DNA of 64,000 bases from Hymenopellis radicata (GCA_015501595.1 JADNRX010000143.1:1-64000), one strand, 5' to 3'; numbered from the stretch's first letter, positions 24,030 through 35,040 are shown. Made by a program: numbers and translations. The notes: generated by a model not told the origin, from the sequence alone.

Positions 24030-25090
24030 AACGACCAGAGGAATACTATCTGTAGCGACGCTACGCAATACATAGATGTGAACGATCAAACTTTCGTATC
24101 AACAGCGCAGCCGTCGACAGGAAAGAACAGTGTCAATGTCTAGTTCCCATTGATCAAGGTCTCTCGCACCAACTACACTAAGGAACTAGTGGGCCACTGA
24201 ACTTAAACAACCGCGCCGTCTTTCTCTCCCCACTGAGAGTCGAAGAAAGGCTCCCACCGACGTCTTCGCCATGGCAATCCCCCGAATTTCGCCGATGGCC
24301 AGCTTCCGGCTTCCACTCTATCAATCCGAATTCAGCTCACCCCCAACGCCGCTCAAGATAGTATACCCCGACATCGACGCGTCACTATAGATCTCATACA
24401 GAGGACTCTTAATAAGTAGGCCCGAGAACCGCGCAATTAGCGATAGACGGGTTCAACGCCGTGAACGTGAAGACGTCGGCTGAGGCGCAGAGATGACGGG
24501 GAGTGCACCGAGCATAGACGGTGCCGGTTCTGCTTTGCGCGAGGCGGACGTGCCCCACGCGTTGTAGGGATTGAGGCTCTGGTTCGTCGGAGGGGGAGCG
24601 ATGGCGAAGAATGCGTCAAATATTGTTTACGATGTACTGGTAACTGCGTTCTCCGCTGATGGTGGGTGGCTTATTCCGCGTGTTGTAAGGACTCTGAGTG
24701 GCCAAGAGTGAAAATAGAGCTATTCTGGTCGTGTTTGCGGTCACATTGACAATTGGGTAAAACTTACCACAAGTCACCTTATTGGATCTCCGGAATTTCA
24801 TTGTTGGAGGTACGGCATATGAGAGCTGCGGAATGACATCTTTGCGTTCCCGCCTGGTCATCGATGTCGCGCGCGGCGCCAGTTCTGAAGAAGCACACTC
24901 ACAATGACTCGCTGTTGACTGTTAGCATGGAGACGGATTTGCTCATGTACTGTAAGCACCTTCTTACGAGCGCCTAGTAGTATCTTTGAATGATAGCGCT
25001 CAATGCCTCGTTGGTTGGACGCTAGGACCAGCGGTTAGCCTCCGATGGTTCGATATTTTGCGTTGAGTCATATGTAATCCAGGGAGGTAA
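24030..25090. other. Intergenic, left flank of the retrotransposon
   Basis: 24030-24205 is duplicated tail shared with 11832-12105, lacking about 90 bp. The remainder contains only short frames without domains. No gene recognised. Confidence 0.5.
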
Positions 25091-25095
25091 ACTGG
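25091..25095. repeat. Target site duplication ACTGG, left
   Basis: The five bases immediately before the 5' LTR are identical to 42290-42294 after the 3' LTR. This is the usual 5-bp duplication of a Ty3/gypsy integrase and defines the element boundaries. Confidence 0.9.
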
Positions 25096-25390
25096 TGTAA
25101 CGATTAGGTGACATGCACCGCCACCTACTTTTACTTCCGCGCCTTACTTTACTCATCCCTCTTTCGTACACAACCCGATTCATATTGTTTACTATACTAC
25201 TTTGACTCAGCTAGATAAAATACTATATATACAGCCTCGTAGCTAGAGTCGTAAGTAGGATTCCCAAATCTACTATCTTATCCAGTCATTTTGGTCCCTC
25301 TGAGATTCGACTCTCGTCGCCTCTCATCACTCCCTCATACCCGTGTGACGGTTACCGTGGTCTTAGATCACGCTCGTCGCTAACCTCACA
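25096..25390 (+). repeat. 5' LTR (295 bp)
   Basis: Starts TGTAACGATTAGG and ends CTAACCTCACA. A TATATATA box at 25224-25231 is the likely retroelement promoter. The only difference from the 3' LTR is a 7-bp tandem duplication (CGTCGCT) near 25375-25381. Confidence 0.92.
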
Positions 25391-25502
25391 TATTTTGACT
25401 AGACCCCCCACCTCTCTGCTTTTCTAAACCTCTCTCTCTCTCCCCGCCGACGGAGCCCCCAGGTCTGATCAACCCGGACATCCTCGACACCCGACCCTCA
25501 AA

Positions 25503-26045
25503 ATGTCTACCCACTACAACCTTCGCACTCGGCGTCGAGCCCTCTCTGCTCCGCCAACACCCTCTGTTCACAACGACGCTGACGACGATGTCAACGGCGT
25601 CGCTACTCCCAACCAAAACTCAGGTGCGCAACCTGAAACTTCTCCTCTTACTGCTCTGCTGTCCGAACCGGACTTGTATATACCCACCCACTCCGAGGCG
25701 CGCGCGGCATCTGCGGATGTCTCGTTGCCCTCGCGTATCCCTGAGGAACATCGCGATGTTCCTCAGGCGGCTCTGGTCAGCAATGACCATGATTCTGTAC
25801 GATCTTTCAAGGTCGAAGAGGAATCAAACCCTCTTCCCTGGATCACTGTCTCCTACTCTCGTAGTCATTCCCCTCTCAGTAGTGAGCAAAATAAAGTTGA
25901 TTTGTACCTTGAAATGCAAATGGCAAAAGATAAGGCTGAGGCAATCCACGCGGCTGAGAGTGCGCTCTCGCATGTTCAAAGGAATTTGATTGCTCGTCGG
26001 GTCAATGCTCTAAAGATATACGAGCCCGGCGAACGTTCGGACTAG
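25503..26045 (+). CDS. Gag, N-terminal part (interrupted)
   Basis: 180 codons starting MSTHYNLRTRRRALSAPP, about 110 bp after the 5' LTR. Low-complexity serine/proline and acidic sequence, then a predicted helical part (LEMQMAKDKAEAIHAAESAL). The stop at 26043-26045 is the first TAG of an inserted hAT-like element. The coding sequence resumes in the same frame at 27159 after one TSD copy, so the native gag had no stop here. Gag forms the retrotransposon capsid; the basic and acidic N-terminal tails are typical of fungal chromovirus Gag. Confidence 0.8.
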   Translation: MSTHYNLRTRRRALSAPPTPSVHNDADDDVNGVATPNQNSGAQPETSPLTALLSEPDLYIPTHSEARAASADVSLPSRIPEEHRDVPQAALVSNDHDSVRSFKVEEESNPLPWITVSYSRSHSPLSSEQNKVDLYLEMQMAKDKAEAIHAAESALSHVQRNLIARRVNALKIYEPGERSD

Positions 26046-27150
26046 AGACCTCAACGAGTTTCCGGATCACAAGGAAACTCGAGTACTTGATCCGGTCGGG
26101 GGTCTCGGTGATCCGACTCGTTTGATCCGCGGATCGATAACGAGTCGGATCACATACGGGTCGCGAGTACGGCCTTGGAGGCACGAGTACTTGCCGCGAG
26201 TACTCGGTCTGACTCGCAATTATGTAGATATATATTTAAGGTAAATTTTCAAATTTTTTGTAAGTTAAACGGGCCCTTGCGTGGCCCAAATGAGTCGTTC
26301 GCGTGAATTTCTCGCGAATTCTCACGATCCGGCAAATGCCGACAGGCCGCGTAAGCGTGCAATCGGGTCGTTTTCTTCGCTTCTAACCACCACCACGACC
26401 ACCTAGAGTGTGACGATTGTCGCCTCTGCCGCTCTGACGACTGTCAGGCGGCCTTTGGGGTGTTTGATTCCACCTTGGCTGCATGCCAGGTGGTGGATCT
26501 GGGTCCTCGGCTCTGTGCCGGGCCCGCTGCTGCTGTCTTCTGCGACAGCAGCAGAGGATACAAACAACAACGACTGGACGACGGAAGACACCGGACACCG
26601 GCACTAGGACGACGCTGGACCCCACCGACGTGGATGACGAGATCGACAACGCGTTCACGACAACGCGTCGATGAGAACACCAACGACAAGATTACGCGGC
26701 GATGGTGGCGGCGGCGGGATGAGAGCCAAGGCAAGAACAGTGTTGGGTGAGTGTTTTTTCCTTCTTCTTCATTCACTCCCATCCCATCATCACCATACCA
26801 CCACCACCAGCACCACCACCGACACCATCACTCCCTCCATCACCCCATCACCCCCACCACTACCACCCTCAGTCCGTACTCATGCACGGCTGAGTGTCCC
26901 CGTGCCATTGCCCGGGGATGCTCACCGGCATGAATGAACTTTGGGTGAGTTTGAGGGGGCTGATCCGCGAGATCCGTTGACGACCCGGATCGTGTGCGAG
27001 TACTCGCCAACCTCGCGAGTACTCGACTCGTTTGACTCGCGAGTCAACGCGGGTCGAGTCATTTGCGGATCACGAGTAGGCTCTTTCGGCCTCGAGTACT
27101 CGGCTCGCGGATCGCGGGTCTGATCCGAGTATTACTCGTTGAGGTCTCTA
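26043..27150. mobile_element. Non-autonomous hAT-like element 1 (1108 bp) in gag
   Basis: Perfect 16-bp terminal inverted repeats (TAGAGACCTCAACGAG at 26043-26058 and its complement at 27135-27150) are flanked by an 8-bp duplication, GTTCGGAC, at 26035-26042 and 27151-27158. TAGAG ends with 8-bp TSDs are typical of the hAT superfamily. The termini are crowded with CGAGTACTCG-like subterminal motifs. The interior (26383-26935) is low complexity with CCACCA runs, and no transposase is visible, so it must be mobilised in trans. Confidence 0.88.
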
Positions 27151-27158
27151 GTTCGGAC

Positions 27159-28577
27159 GAATCATCCGAGGATGAACCCGAAGCTCCGTCCCGTCCTGAA
27201 AGTCCAGAACTTGCGTACACAGGCAAAGGGAAGACTATTGATCCCCGCAACTGGGGAAATGTCAGCTTCAAAGATGAGAATGGAGATGAACTCCTCTTAC
27301 AAGAGGCCATGCTCCGGGACTTCAAATCAAAGAAGAAAGTCCCCACCAAGAAGATCATCAGTGGTCCTCGTTTATTCTCGAGCACTGCATTTGATGATGA
27401 GGATGATCATTCGGAGGATGAAAGTCCCACCGACACGTTCAATCCGAAGACAGCGGGTCCCTCTAACCAAAAGGCAAACCGAAAGACAACGATGGAGGAA
27501 ATCGAAGATGACGATGCTCCTTCAAAGCGAAAGGGACCATACAAGTTGTCGAAGTATGTCCTTGAGGCTACCTCTGAGTCATCTGAGGATGAAGCTGGAC
27601 CTAAAAAGGTCAAGCGTAAGAAGAAGTCCAAGAAACACGCCACTTCTTCTCCCATCACGGATAACATCACTGAGAAAATCCGCGATGCCGTGGAAGAACG
27701 CCCGCATACTCGGTCGAAGTCCAAAGCAAGTAGCTCTAAGGACTTCTTCATCCCGTCCAAGCAAATCGCTCCGGAAAGTCACCTGGACAAGCTTCTCAAT
27801 GGAGGGAAAAGGAACAACCGTTCTGACCCACCGGATGATTCAAGCAGCACGTCGTCGAGCTCCAGCTCTTCGTCGTCGTCGTCCAGTGACTCATCGAGTG
27901 AATCTAGTTCAGATTCGGACTCTTCGGGCCATAAGAAATCCAAGCACCATGCCTCGAAGAAGCACTCAAAGAAGAAGAAGAGTCGGAAGTCACTTTTGAA
28001 GCCTGAACCACCTGAAAAGTACAACGGGTCAGCAAGCGTTCGAGACTTCATGAAGTTTGTCACCGACGGTACCTCGTATGTACGCGACGGTCGTGTCGCC
28101 AAGAAGTATCGAGTTTCCAAACTTGCTCGATACTTGACGGGTATTGCGCACGATTTCTACATCAGCAAGGTAGCTGATGATGTCCGGAACTGGCGCCTGA
28201 AGCAATTCTTCACGGCGCTATACAATCACTGCTTCCCATTGACCTATCGAATGGATCAGCGCGCTAAATTGGACAACTGTCGACAAGGCGAACGTACCGT
28301 ACGACAACATATCACGTCCCTAAGCGAACTGTTCAACACGGTTGGTATTACCGATGAACGCGATAGGGTTATCCGGCTCTGGCGCAGTCTTAGCTCTCGA
28401 ATCCAACAAGAGCTCTGGAAGGAGAAACTCACTCCTGAAACCTCCTTGTATGACGAGGTAGTCAACGCCGCCGAACTTGCTGAGATGATCTTAGCAATCG
28501 GGCGACGCAACTACGAACAGACAAACCCCAACAATCGGCGGAATGACAATTCAAAGTCATACTATCACCCTCTCCCA
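27159..28577 (+). CDS. Gag, central part
   Basis: Continues gag in frame from ERSD into ESSEDEPEAPSRPES. It contains lysine- and serine-rich disordered stretches (poly-Ser at about 27841-27925), then the conserved retrotransposon Gag domain: YNGSASVRDFMKFVTDGTSY, LTGIAHDFYISKVADDV, FTALYNHCFPLTYRMDQR and QHITSLSELFNTVGITDERD. It stops at a second inserted hAT-like element whose first bases supply TAG (28578-28580). The open frame before 27150 seen on the DNA belongs to element 1, not to gag. Confidence 0.8.
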
Positions 28578-29733
28578 TAGAGGGAGGCACGAGTGTCTAC
28601 CCGGGTGCATCTGCCACCCGGGAGGCAAGTACTCGTGCCAGAAAAGCCATACTTGGCACCCGTGACAATACTTGCCACCCGCGGGTACTTGACCCGCGGG
28701 TGAAGTACTTGCCAAGTACTTGCCCGCAGGTGGTGCAAGTACTTGCCAAGTCCCTCCCTACAGCCGGCACATTTTTCATGCCCGCCGACGACCCCCGAGC
28801 AATTGCGCGGGGGCCATCGACGTGCATGATGTACAAGGATGCGGCGTGCGGGGTAGGGACGTGAGGTGGGGATGGCGCGAGGGGTAGGAATGGGGCGCGG
28901 ACTAAACAAAAATAGAAAAAACGTACTATTCGGGGCTGGATGCGTCCGCGACGCCCTCCAGCCCAAAGGAAAACTCGAGCACGACAACGCGGGGGCTATC
29001 CCAGCCTCTTGAAGCCCGTCGTCATCGTTCTTAAGTGCTGCTCCTCGTCCAGGAGGCTTATGCGTCGTCCTGAGGCTTGTACGCCGTGTCCTCCTTAAAA
29101 CGGCGCCGTCGTGGAGACGAGTGCCGCTGCGAACCCGCGCTCGCTGTCCAATAGTTGGGCGGCCTCGTCGCGAGGGCTTACGCCGTCCAGATCCTTGTGA
29201 AGGAGTGCTGTCACGAAGACAAGCACAAAAGATCGCCCCGGAACGGATCCGAGGGCGCAGCGACCGGCGCGAAGCCAAACCGCACAGCAAAAGCAGAGCA
29301 GAACGAAGAAAACAAGTTAGATAAGCCCCAGAAGAAGTTCTGGGGCCGACGAGCACGACGATAAGGTCGTGCTGTGATGGGAAGAGGAGAGAGATCGTGA
29401 TCAGAGGTGGCCGATCGTTATCCGGCAATTGCCGGGACGCTCGGCCAGCTCGGCGATCACCGAAATTCGTCGGCAACATCGTTTCTCAATGATGTTGAGC
29501 TCGTTTGAGCTCAAATAAAATTGAATAAATTCCCAGAAAATCATATTTACCTACCTGCAGGTACTAGGCAAGTACTTGTAGCAAGTACTTGCCTCGGCAA
29601 AGCCATACTTGCCATCTGTGTCACCACCCGTGGGAAACAGATACTTGCCATCCGGGTGCCGGGTGCGGCACCACCCGGGTGACATCAATACTTGCAAGTA
29701 CCTGCAAGTACTTACCACTCGTGCCTTGCTCTA
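28578..29733. mobile_element. Non-autonomous hAT-like element 2 (1156 bp) in gag
   Basis: Imperfect terminal inverted repeats (TAGAGGGAGGCACGAGTG at the left; TAGAGCAAGGCACGAGTG read from the right end). The left flank CTCTCCCA (28570-28577) recurs at the right flank after one extra CTCTCC unit (29734-29747), which fits an 8-bp TSD followed by 6-bp slippage. Subterminal CAAGTACTTG motifs recur at both ends. No transposase is visible; the long minus-strand open frame (28565-29479) is arginine-rich chance coding. It has the same layout as element 1 but a different sequence. Confidence 0.82.
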
Positions 29734-29747
29734 CTCTCCCTCTCCCA

Positions 29748-32438
29748 AGGGGTTCATCTTCCTCGACTCGACCTCTTCAGGCCGCGAGCTCAAGGTTCAA
29801 CGGCCCTCGTATCAACCAGAATCGAGGCCAGCACCAACGTCGTACTCGTGGAAATCGAAGATTTGGGCCACAAGCGAGGGATTCCACTAGACCGAAGCCG
29901 AATCATCGGGAACTCTCTGAGAAGGAAAAGGAGGAATATCGGTCCAAGAACCTTTGTTTCCGATGCGGCGGGCCTGGTCATATGTCGTACCAGTGCCCAG
30001 ATGGGAAAAACGTGTCTGGCGGAAGAGGAGGAGGCCCTCCAGGGCTTCATTCCTCTAGCGCGCGTCTAAACACGGTTCCCGAACCTGTCGTTGATAGTAC
30101 CAATGATATTTGGACATCTGCTGTCCGTTTTGCTTGTCCTACATGTGATTCAGACGAATGGTTCACGGATGATGATGCAAGTGATACTGACTCGGATGAT
30201 GGCCTCGCCGCCGATCTTTCTGAAGTTGAACATTTTGTTGAACGGCTACTAGAAAATGATCAGTACAATGCCAGTGATTCTGAGTACGGAACTGACCTGA
30301 ATCTTCCTCCTCTCCAAGACGTGTCCGACAGCGAAGACGAAGACGACAATGTCATCAGAGATGATCCCGTCACCTGGGAAGATTTCTTCGAACGCGATAT
30401 GCGTGAAGAAATCTATGATGGCACAGGACCATCCTCTACCGGTCCTCCGTCTCTTGCAAGTGTTACCGAGTCTGATTTCGAGGGCGACAGGTCCTCTGGT
30501 TCAGATGACGACGATAGCTCTGGCTCAGACGGAGAGATCCCCACATCTCCGCTTCACTCCACATGCACTCGAAAACAGCGAGCGAAATATGCCACCGGAG
30601 AGCCTGATTTCCAACCAGTTCATACTCATTGTCAACACTGTACACCAGTGGATCATGACTTCGACCTTGGATGTCAGCCGAAGACACTGGTACCCCCAGA
30701 CATGCCACAACCAAGCCTTAACAGGCTGCTTCCTGAGGCAGCTCTAGCCAAGGAAGGTTACGCATTTCGAAGCTTCGACGACGAGTCCCAGGCTACACGC
30801 TCAGTACTCATCGACTCTGAAAAAATCGGATGGATACGGGCAGATGCAATTGGCTATGCACTTGGCAAAGCTGTACCATATCCGGGCGAACACAACATCG
30901 AGGAACCCCACCGTATATTCTCATATAGAACGGCAGATGACAAGTATGTCGTCTACGATAACCACTACGATCTGGATCAGCTTCTGATACCTCGAGAACT
31001 CGCGGAAGACCCTACCTTCCCTCTGGTTGAATGGTACGCTATGCAGCGCGGCACGCACAATGGCGTCAACTGGTATTCCCTGCCCACCGATAATGCTTGG
31101 GCCGGCCAGGGACGACTTCAATGGTTAGAGGAGGAGGCTGTCGAAGAGTACCTCAACGTCTTCCAGCCGTATCCCGGTGATTCCTCGCTAGACGGTCGAC
31201 CCGAACGTTTCCACTGCAGAACAGATGACGACGGAGAAGAGTTGACCATCTGGGATACTCACCGAGATCTTCGCTTCAAATTGAGTAAAAAGCGTGTATG
31301 CGAATCACTGTTTGATCTTAACAACTGGTATTGTGTGCTGCTAACAAGATTCTCAGAACCAATCTGCTGGAATCTCGATGACAACTGGGAAAATGTACCT
31401 CTTCTTGGTTACCTCCAAGACGAGATGAACCGCATGGACGACGAACTTGACGTCCTGCGCGTATCCGGCGCTCAAGTGCCGCGAGATAGATACGCGGCTG
31501 TTCAACGGAATTCTGCGCGGGTGAAGGACACCGAGCGCCACGTTCCGAAGACCATAGTTATCGCGGTACGTCTAAATGGTCATCCTGTGAAAGCGTTAAT
31601 TGACTCTGGTTCTATGGCAGACATCGTGTCCACCACAATCCTAGACCAGCTCAAACTCACCAAAATTGTGCTCGAGAAACCTCTCGCACTCCAACTTGCT
31701 GTCCAGGGATCACGGTCGAAGATTAATTATGGCGCTCGTGCTACGTTTCAATATCAGAACATCAATGAAGAACGATATTTTGATGTGGCAAACCTGTCTG
31801 GTTATGATATGATTCTGGGCACTCCGTGGCTCCATCAACATAGCGTGTCTGTTGGATTCAATGAACCTCGCGTGATTATCGGAAGCAATGAGAGCTTACC
31901 TATAACGTCTGGCTCGTGGACTTCTCGCATTGCCTCAAACAGTGCGCGCGTAGAAGAATCAGTCCTCGAGAAATCACGTCAGGAAATCCTTGAGTACGCG
32001 CGTCCGTTGTTCAAAAAAGCAGCGGAGACACCACTACCTCCGTTACGCGAGATCAACCACGAGATACCTCTGATTGATGAGGACAAGCGATATCCGTGGC
32101 GTCCTTCGAAATGCCCTGAGAAGTTTCGAGATCAGTGGGCTTCTAAACGAGATGACTATCTACGTACCGGCTGCTGGCAAGTATCGACAGCAAGAAACAC
32201 TTCGCCGTTGCTTCTGATCCCGAAGATTGACGACCCAAAACGGCTCCGAGTAGTGTGCGACATGAGGGCGCGAAATGCAAACACGAAGAAGCTTGCATCG
32301 CCAATTCCCGACACACACGGAATTCGGCGTCGAATTGCTAACGCCAAGTATCGTTCCACGATGGATGGCAGTGACGCATTCGAGCAGATTCCGAATCACG
32401 CCCGCACATGTTCCTCGCACTGCAGTGGCTACGCCTGA
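29748..32438 (+). CDS. Gag C-terminus, protease and start of reverse transcriptase
   Basis: In-frame retroelement coding resumes at PRGSSSSTRPLQ after element 2. A CCHC zinc knuckle (CFRCGGPGHMSYQC) lies at about 29957-29998. An unusually long acidic spacer of about 500 residues (30060-31540) follows, rich in D/E/S and ending in a tryptophan/aspartate-rich conserved-looking part. The aspartic protease core VKALIDSGSMADIVSTTIL is at about 31590-31645. The reverse transcriptase N-terminus (PLLLIPKIDDPKRLRVVCDMRARN) is at about 32205-32280. At about 32388 an extra T shifts the frame (ATTCCGA where ATCCGA is expected), so this frame ends at a chance stop. Confidence 0.85.
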   Translation, partial: RGSSSSTRPLQAASSRFNGPRINQNRGQHQRRTRGNRRFGPQARDSTRPKPNHRELSEKEKEEYRSKNLCFRCGGPGHMSYQCPDGKNVSGGRGGGPPGLHSSSARLNTVPEPVVDSTNDIWTSAVRFACPTCDSDEWFTDDDASDTDSDDGLAADLSEVEHFVERLLENDQYNASDSEYGTDLNLPPLQDVSDSEDEDDNVIRDDPVTWEDFFERDMREEIYDGTGPSSTGPPSLASVTESDFEGDRSSGSDDDDSSGSDGEIPTSPLHSTCTRKQRAKYATGEPDFQPVHTHCQHCTPVDHDFDLGCQPKTLVPPDMPQPSLNRLLPEAALAKEGYAFRSFDDESQATRSVLIDSEKIGWIRADAIGYALGKAVPYPGEHNIEEPHRIFSYRTADDKYVVYDNHYDLDQLLIPRELAEDPTFPLVEWYAMQRGTHNGVNWYSLPTDNAWAGQGRLQWLEEEAVEEYLNVFQPYPGDSSLDGRPERFHCRTDDDGEELTIWDTHRDLRFKLSKKRVCESLFDLNNWYCVLLTRFSEPICWNLDDNWENVPLLGYLQDEMNRMDDELDVLRVSGAQVPRDRYAAVQRNSARVKDTERHVPKTIVIAVRLNGHPVKALIDSGSMADIVSTTILDQLKLTKIVLEKPLALQLAVQGSRSKINYGARATFQYQNINEERYFDVANLSGYDMILGTPWLHQHSVSVGFNEPRVIIGSNESLPITSGSWTSRIASNSARVEESVLEKSRQEILEYARPLFKKAAETPLPPLREINHEIPLIDEDKRYPWRPSKCPEKFRDQWASKRDDYLRTGCWQVSTARNTSPLLLIPKIDDPKRLRVVCDMRARNANTKKLASPIPDTHGIRRRIANAKYRSTMDGSDAFEQIPNHARTCSSHCSGYA

Positions 32439-32679
32439 TGGAGTAATGGTCAGTCTCGTCATGCAGCAAGGTGATTGTAATGCACCTGCTACATTTCAGA
32501 CAAATATGTATCATTACTTTGCCCCAGATATTGGCCGATGGATGGATGTGTATCTAGATGATATCATCATCTATTCAAACTCTCTGGAAGACCATGTAAC
32601 TCACCTTAAGACGGTAATTGATATTCTTTCGAAACACAAGTTCTACTTGGCTGAGCGGAAGATGAAGATCCATCAGGAA
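32390..32679 (+). CDS. Reverse transcriptase, catalytic palm (shifted frame)
   Basis: Continuation of the reverse transcriptase in the +1 frame. It shows RITPAHVPRTAVATPDG, LVMQQGDCNAPATFQ and the catalytic YLDDIIIYSN, where the DD pair binds Mg2+. The domain is cut after KMKIHQE at 32679 by the third nested insertion and resumes in frame at 37141. The motif pattern fits Ty3/gypsy reverse transcriptase. Confidence 0.88.
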
Positions 32680-33059
32680 ACGGCCTGTGGGCCAGAGGCT
32701 GCCTGAGGTAATCACTGTTACAGTGATTAACCAGAGGGCACTGAGGTACTCTGAGATATCCTGAGCTACCTTGAGCTTCTGAATGCAGCAATCGTGAACT
32801 TGAGTTGCCCTGACACTGTCAGGTTTACTTCGAGGTCACTCAAAGTGCAAGGATGTACAGCCTTCAGCTCCTATTAACTCAAGAACACTTCGAGGCAAAT
32901 ATAGTACAGCAATCTCCCCCAGAATAACTCAAGCAATTCAGGTATTAGAAGTGAACCCCAAAGCTGGTAAGCATTTCATCATAACAATAAATACACTCAT
33001 TTCTACTGAAACGTGCAAGGATAAATAATGAGAGGCATAAGGATGGCGCGGACGAGGCC

Positions 33060-34000
33060 AGTAGAAGACCGGTGCCTTTCAAGTCGTCCGTGTCGAACGT
33101 TCACATTAGTTCCATGATGAAGTTGACTTTTCGCATGAGGAATTACCCGTCCAGCGGGGCCGCCGGGTCAATCCTCCTAGTCAACACCTTAATCTCGACA
33201 AGAGGCTGCACTGGGTGTTGGTATGCTTCCCAGTCTCGGTGCTGCCGCACGTTCTCGTCGGGCTTGGCCGCAAGCTGCTCTACGCTGTCATCGAGTTGTT
33301 TCGTTGTATACGTCTTCAGCGGAATATCCGTCAGCTGCCCCACGGCCCGATCCATTTGTTCCCCGCCCCGTACGTCCAAAGCGATGTACGTACTGATTCC
33401 ACCTCAAGGGAGTACCGACTGGGACGACGTGTGTAAGGTTGGGGTAGTCTACGCCACGGGCAGACCGTCGGAAGTGATGAGGAATGGAGGGGTACTCGCA
33501 GCTCTAAGCTGCTGTCCTCGAGAACTGTGTAAGCTTTGAATGGATTTCATATATTTCCGTGTACCGTCTGGCTGAGAAAACGCTTTGGAGTGGAGGTTCC
33601 TCAAAAAGGCAGCCAACAGCTGCGTCTTTTTTGTCGTCGGGGGGAAAATGATCATCTTCGATGCGCCAGGATGCTCGGCGGACGATAGCGTGGTCGCGTG
33701 CTGCGTGCTGGGGGATGCTGAGACCTGTTTGGCGTATTCTTCGTGCAGCTCGCCCCACCATATGGTTGAGTGGGTCGCGCAGTAGGTGTCTCGGTCCCTA
33801 TTACGGTCAACGTGCTCGTTGAGCGAGAACAGCGGGCTGGTTGGTGGCGGGGAGGGACGATGGTGGTTGTAGAGAGAAGAGGATGAACTCGGCGCGGTAT
33901 CTGTTTGGTCCTGTAGGACGTCTCTGGCGCATTCATATGAGGGTAGCGTGGTCATAGCGACGGTCCATAAGGAGGACACAGCGAGCTATGCGCGGATGAG
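33060..34000 (-). pseudogene. Possible captured gene fragment inside the nested insertion
   Basis: Two minus-strand stretches look coding rather than random. 33449-33979 contains MTTLPSYECARDVLQ and IWWGELHEEYAKQ. 33143-33400 contains STYIALDVRGGEQMDRAV and RQHRDWEAYQHPVQPLVEIK. A possible intron of about 47 nt around 33412-33460 would link them, but the frames do not join cleanly and a second frame (33504-33761) is also open. I recognise no domain. Low confidence. Confidence 0.25.
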
Positions 34001-34185
34001 CTCGTGCGCAGGCGGTGGTGATAAAGCATCCTCCGCGGAGGCGTACGACATGGACGTTGAGGAGGCAGATGTACAGCCTTCGTTGACAGTACAAAATCAT
34101 CCTACAAGGGAAACATCAGGAGAGACCAAAGGGATGATAAGAGCACGCACGATGGCGTTCCATCTTTGAAACTGTTAGTAAACAC

Positions 34186-34251
34186 GGACGATGGTCGTCG
34201 CCGTGACGGACGATGGTCGTCGCCGTGACGGACGATGGTCGTCGCCGTGGC
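34186..34251. repeat. Tandem repeat, 22-bp unit x 3
   Basis: Three consecutive copies of a 22-bp unit starting GGACGATGGTCGTCGCC. The first two are identical, and the third differs near its end. It lies within the nested insertion; no function evident. Confidence 0.85.
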
Positions 34252-35040
34252 GGGTCGTCCGCCACTCCTTGCCGTCGAAGGACATTGCAGCCTTTACGCG
34301 TCGGGCGGGAAACAGGGTTTCGAGAAAAGAGCTTGCAATGTCTGCTAAGTTGGCTCAATGAGAAACTCGGGAAATACAAGTAATGAAAGACGCACCTACG
34401 AATGCAGACCGAGTTCGTACCGCGCCGGCATAAATTCTCCTCTGTGTTCATAGGTTTATCGTCGTATCGCCGCACAGATGGCATCTGTCCCAAGATCCAG
34501 TCGGTTCGTGCATGATGATAGTCGTAGGGAGAGGAGGGAACGGCTAGCGAGAGGAAGAGTCAGATCCGAGGAAGACGACGCAAAGTCAGTCTCCCTGGCA
34601 CTCTGCAACGACTCAAAGTCGGTCACAGGTGTCGCAGCACGCGTCCATGTCGTTGCTGTCGATAGCAGTGGGCGGAGGTTGTCGTTCAGAGCCTTGTCGG
34701 CATCGATGGTGGTGGCAAGAGGGCAAGAGTGCGAGTTCGAACACTGTTCGGGTTCGCGGTCCGTGTCGCCGGCGCCAAATCGCGAGAATGTCGCCGTCGA
34801 TGGCGGGCGAACGGTGGATCCGTGAACGCTGGTAGTTAACGAGAGGCATTTTGGATGATTCAGTAAGACATTTGTGAAGTCTTAGAGGAAATGAAATAAA
34901 ATGGCTTACCACTCTTAGTCCACCATAACAACTCACGCGAAATGAACTGTAATTGTAAGTACCATTTATAACTGCAAATGGTTGACTTCATTTGAGCTCT
35001 ATTTAATGAATTACACTGTAAAGTATTGATTCGAGTAAAA

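Noticed and set aside
25391..25412. Primer binding site directly after the 5' LTR
   Set aside because: No TGG start complementary to a tRNA 3' end; the priming mode cannot be decided from sequence alone, so it is not annotated.
26383..26937. Overlapping open frames in hAT-like element 1
   Set aside because: Built from CCACCA/CATCAC repeats on both strands; no conserved domain or splice logic.
27063..27158. Apparent upstream start of the central gag frame
   Set aside because: This part belongs to hAT-like element 1 and is open by chance; true gag resumes at 27159.
28565..29479. 304-aa minus-strand open frame inside hAT-like element 2
   Set aside because: Arginine/proline-rich with no transposase or BED motifs; it lies within a GC-rich non-autonomous element and looks like chance coding.
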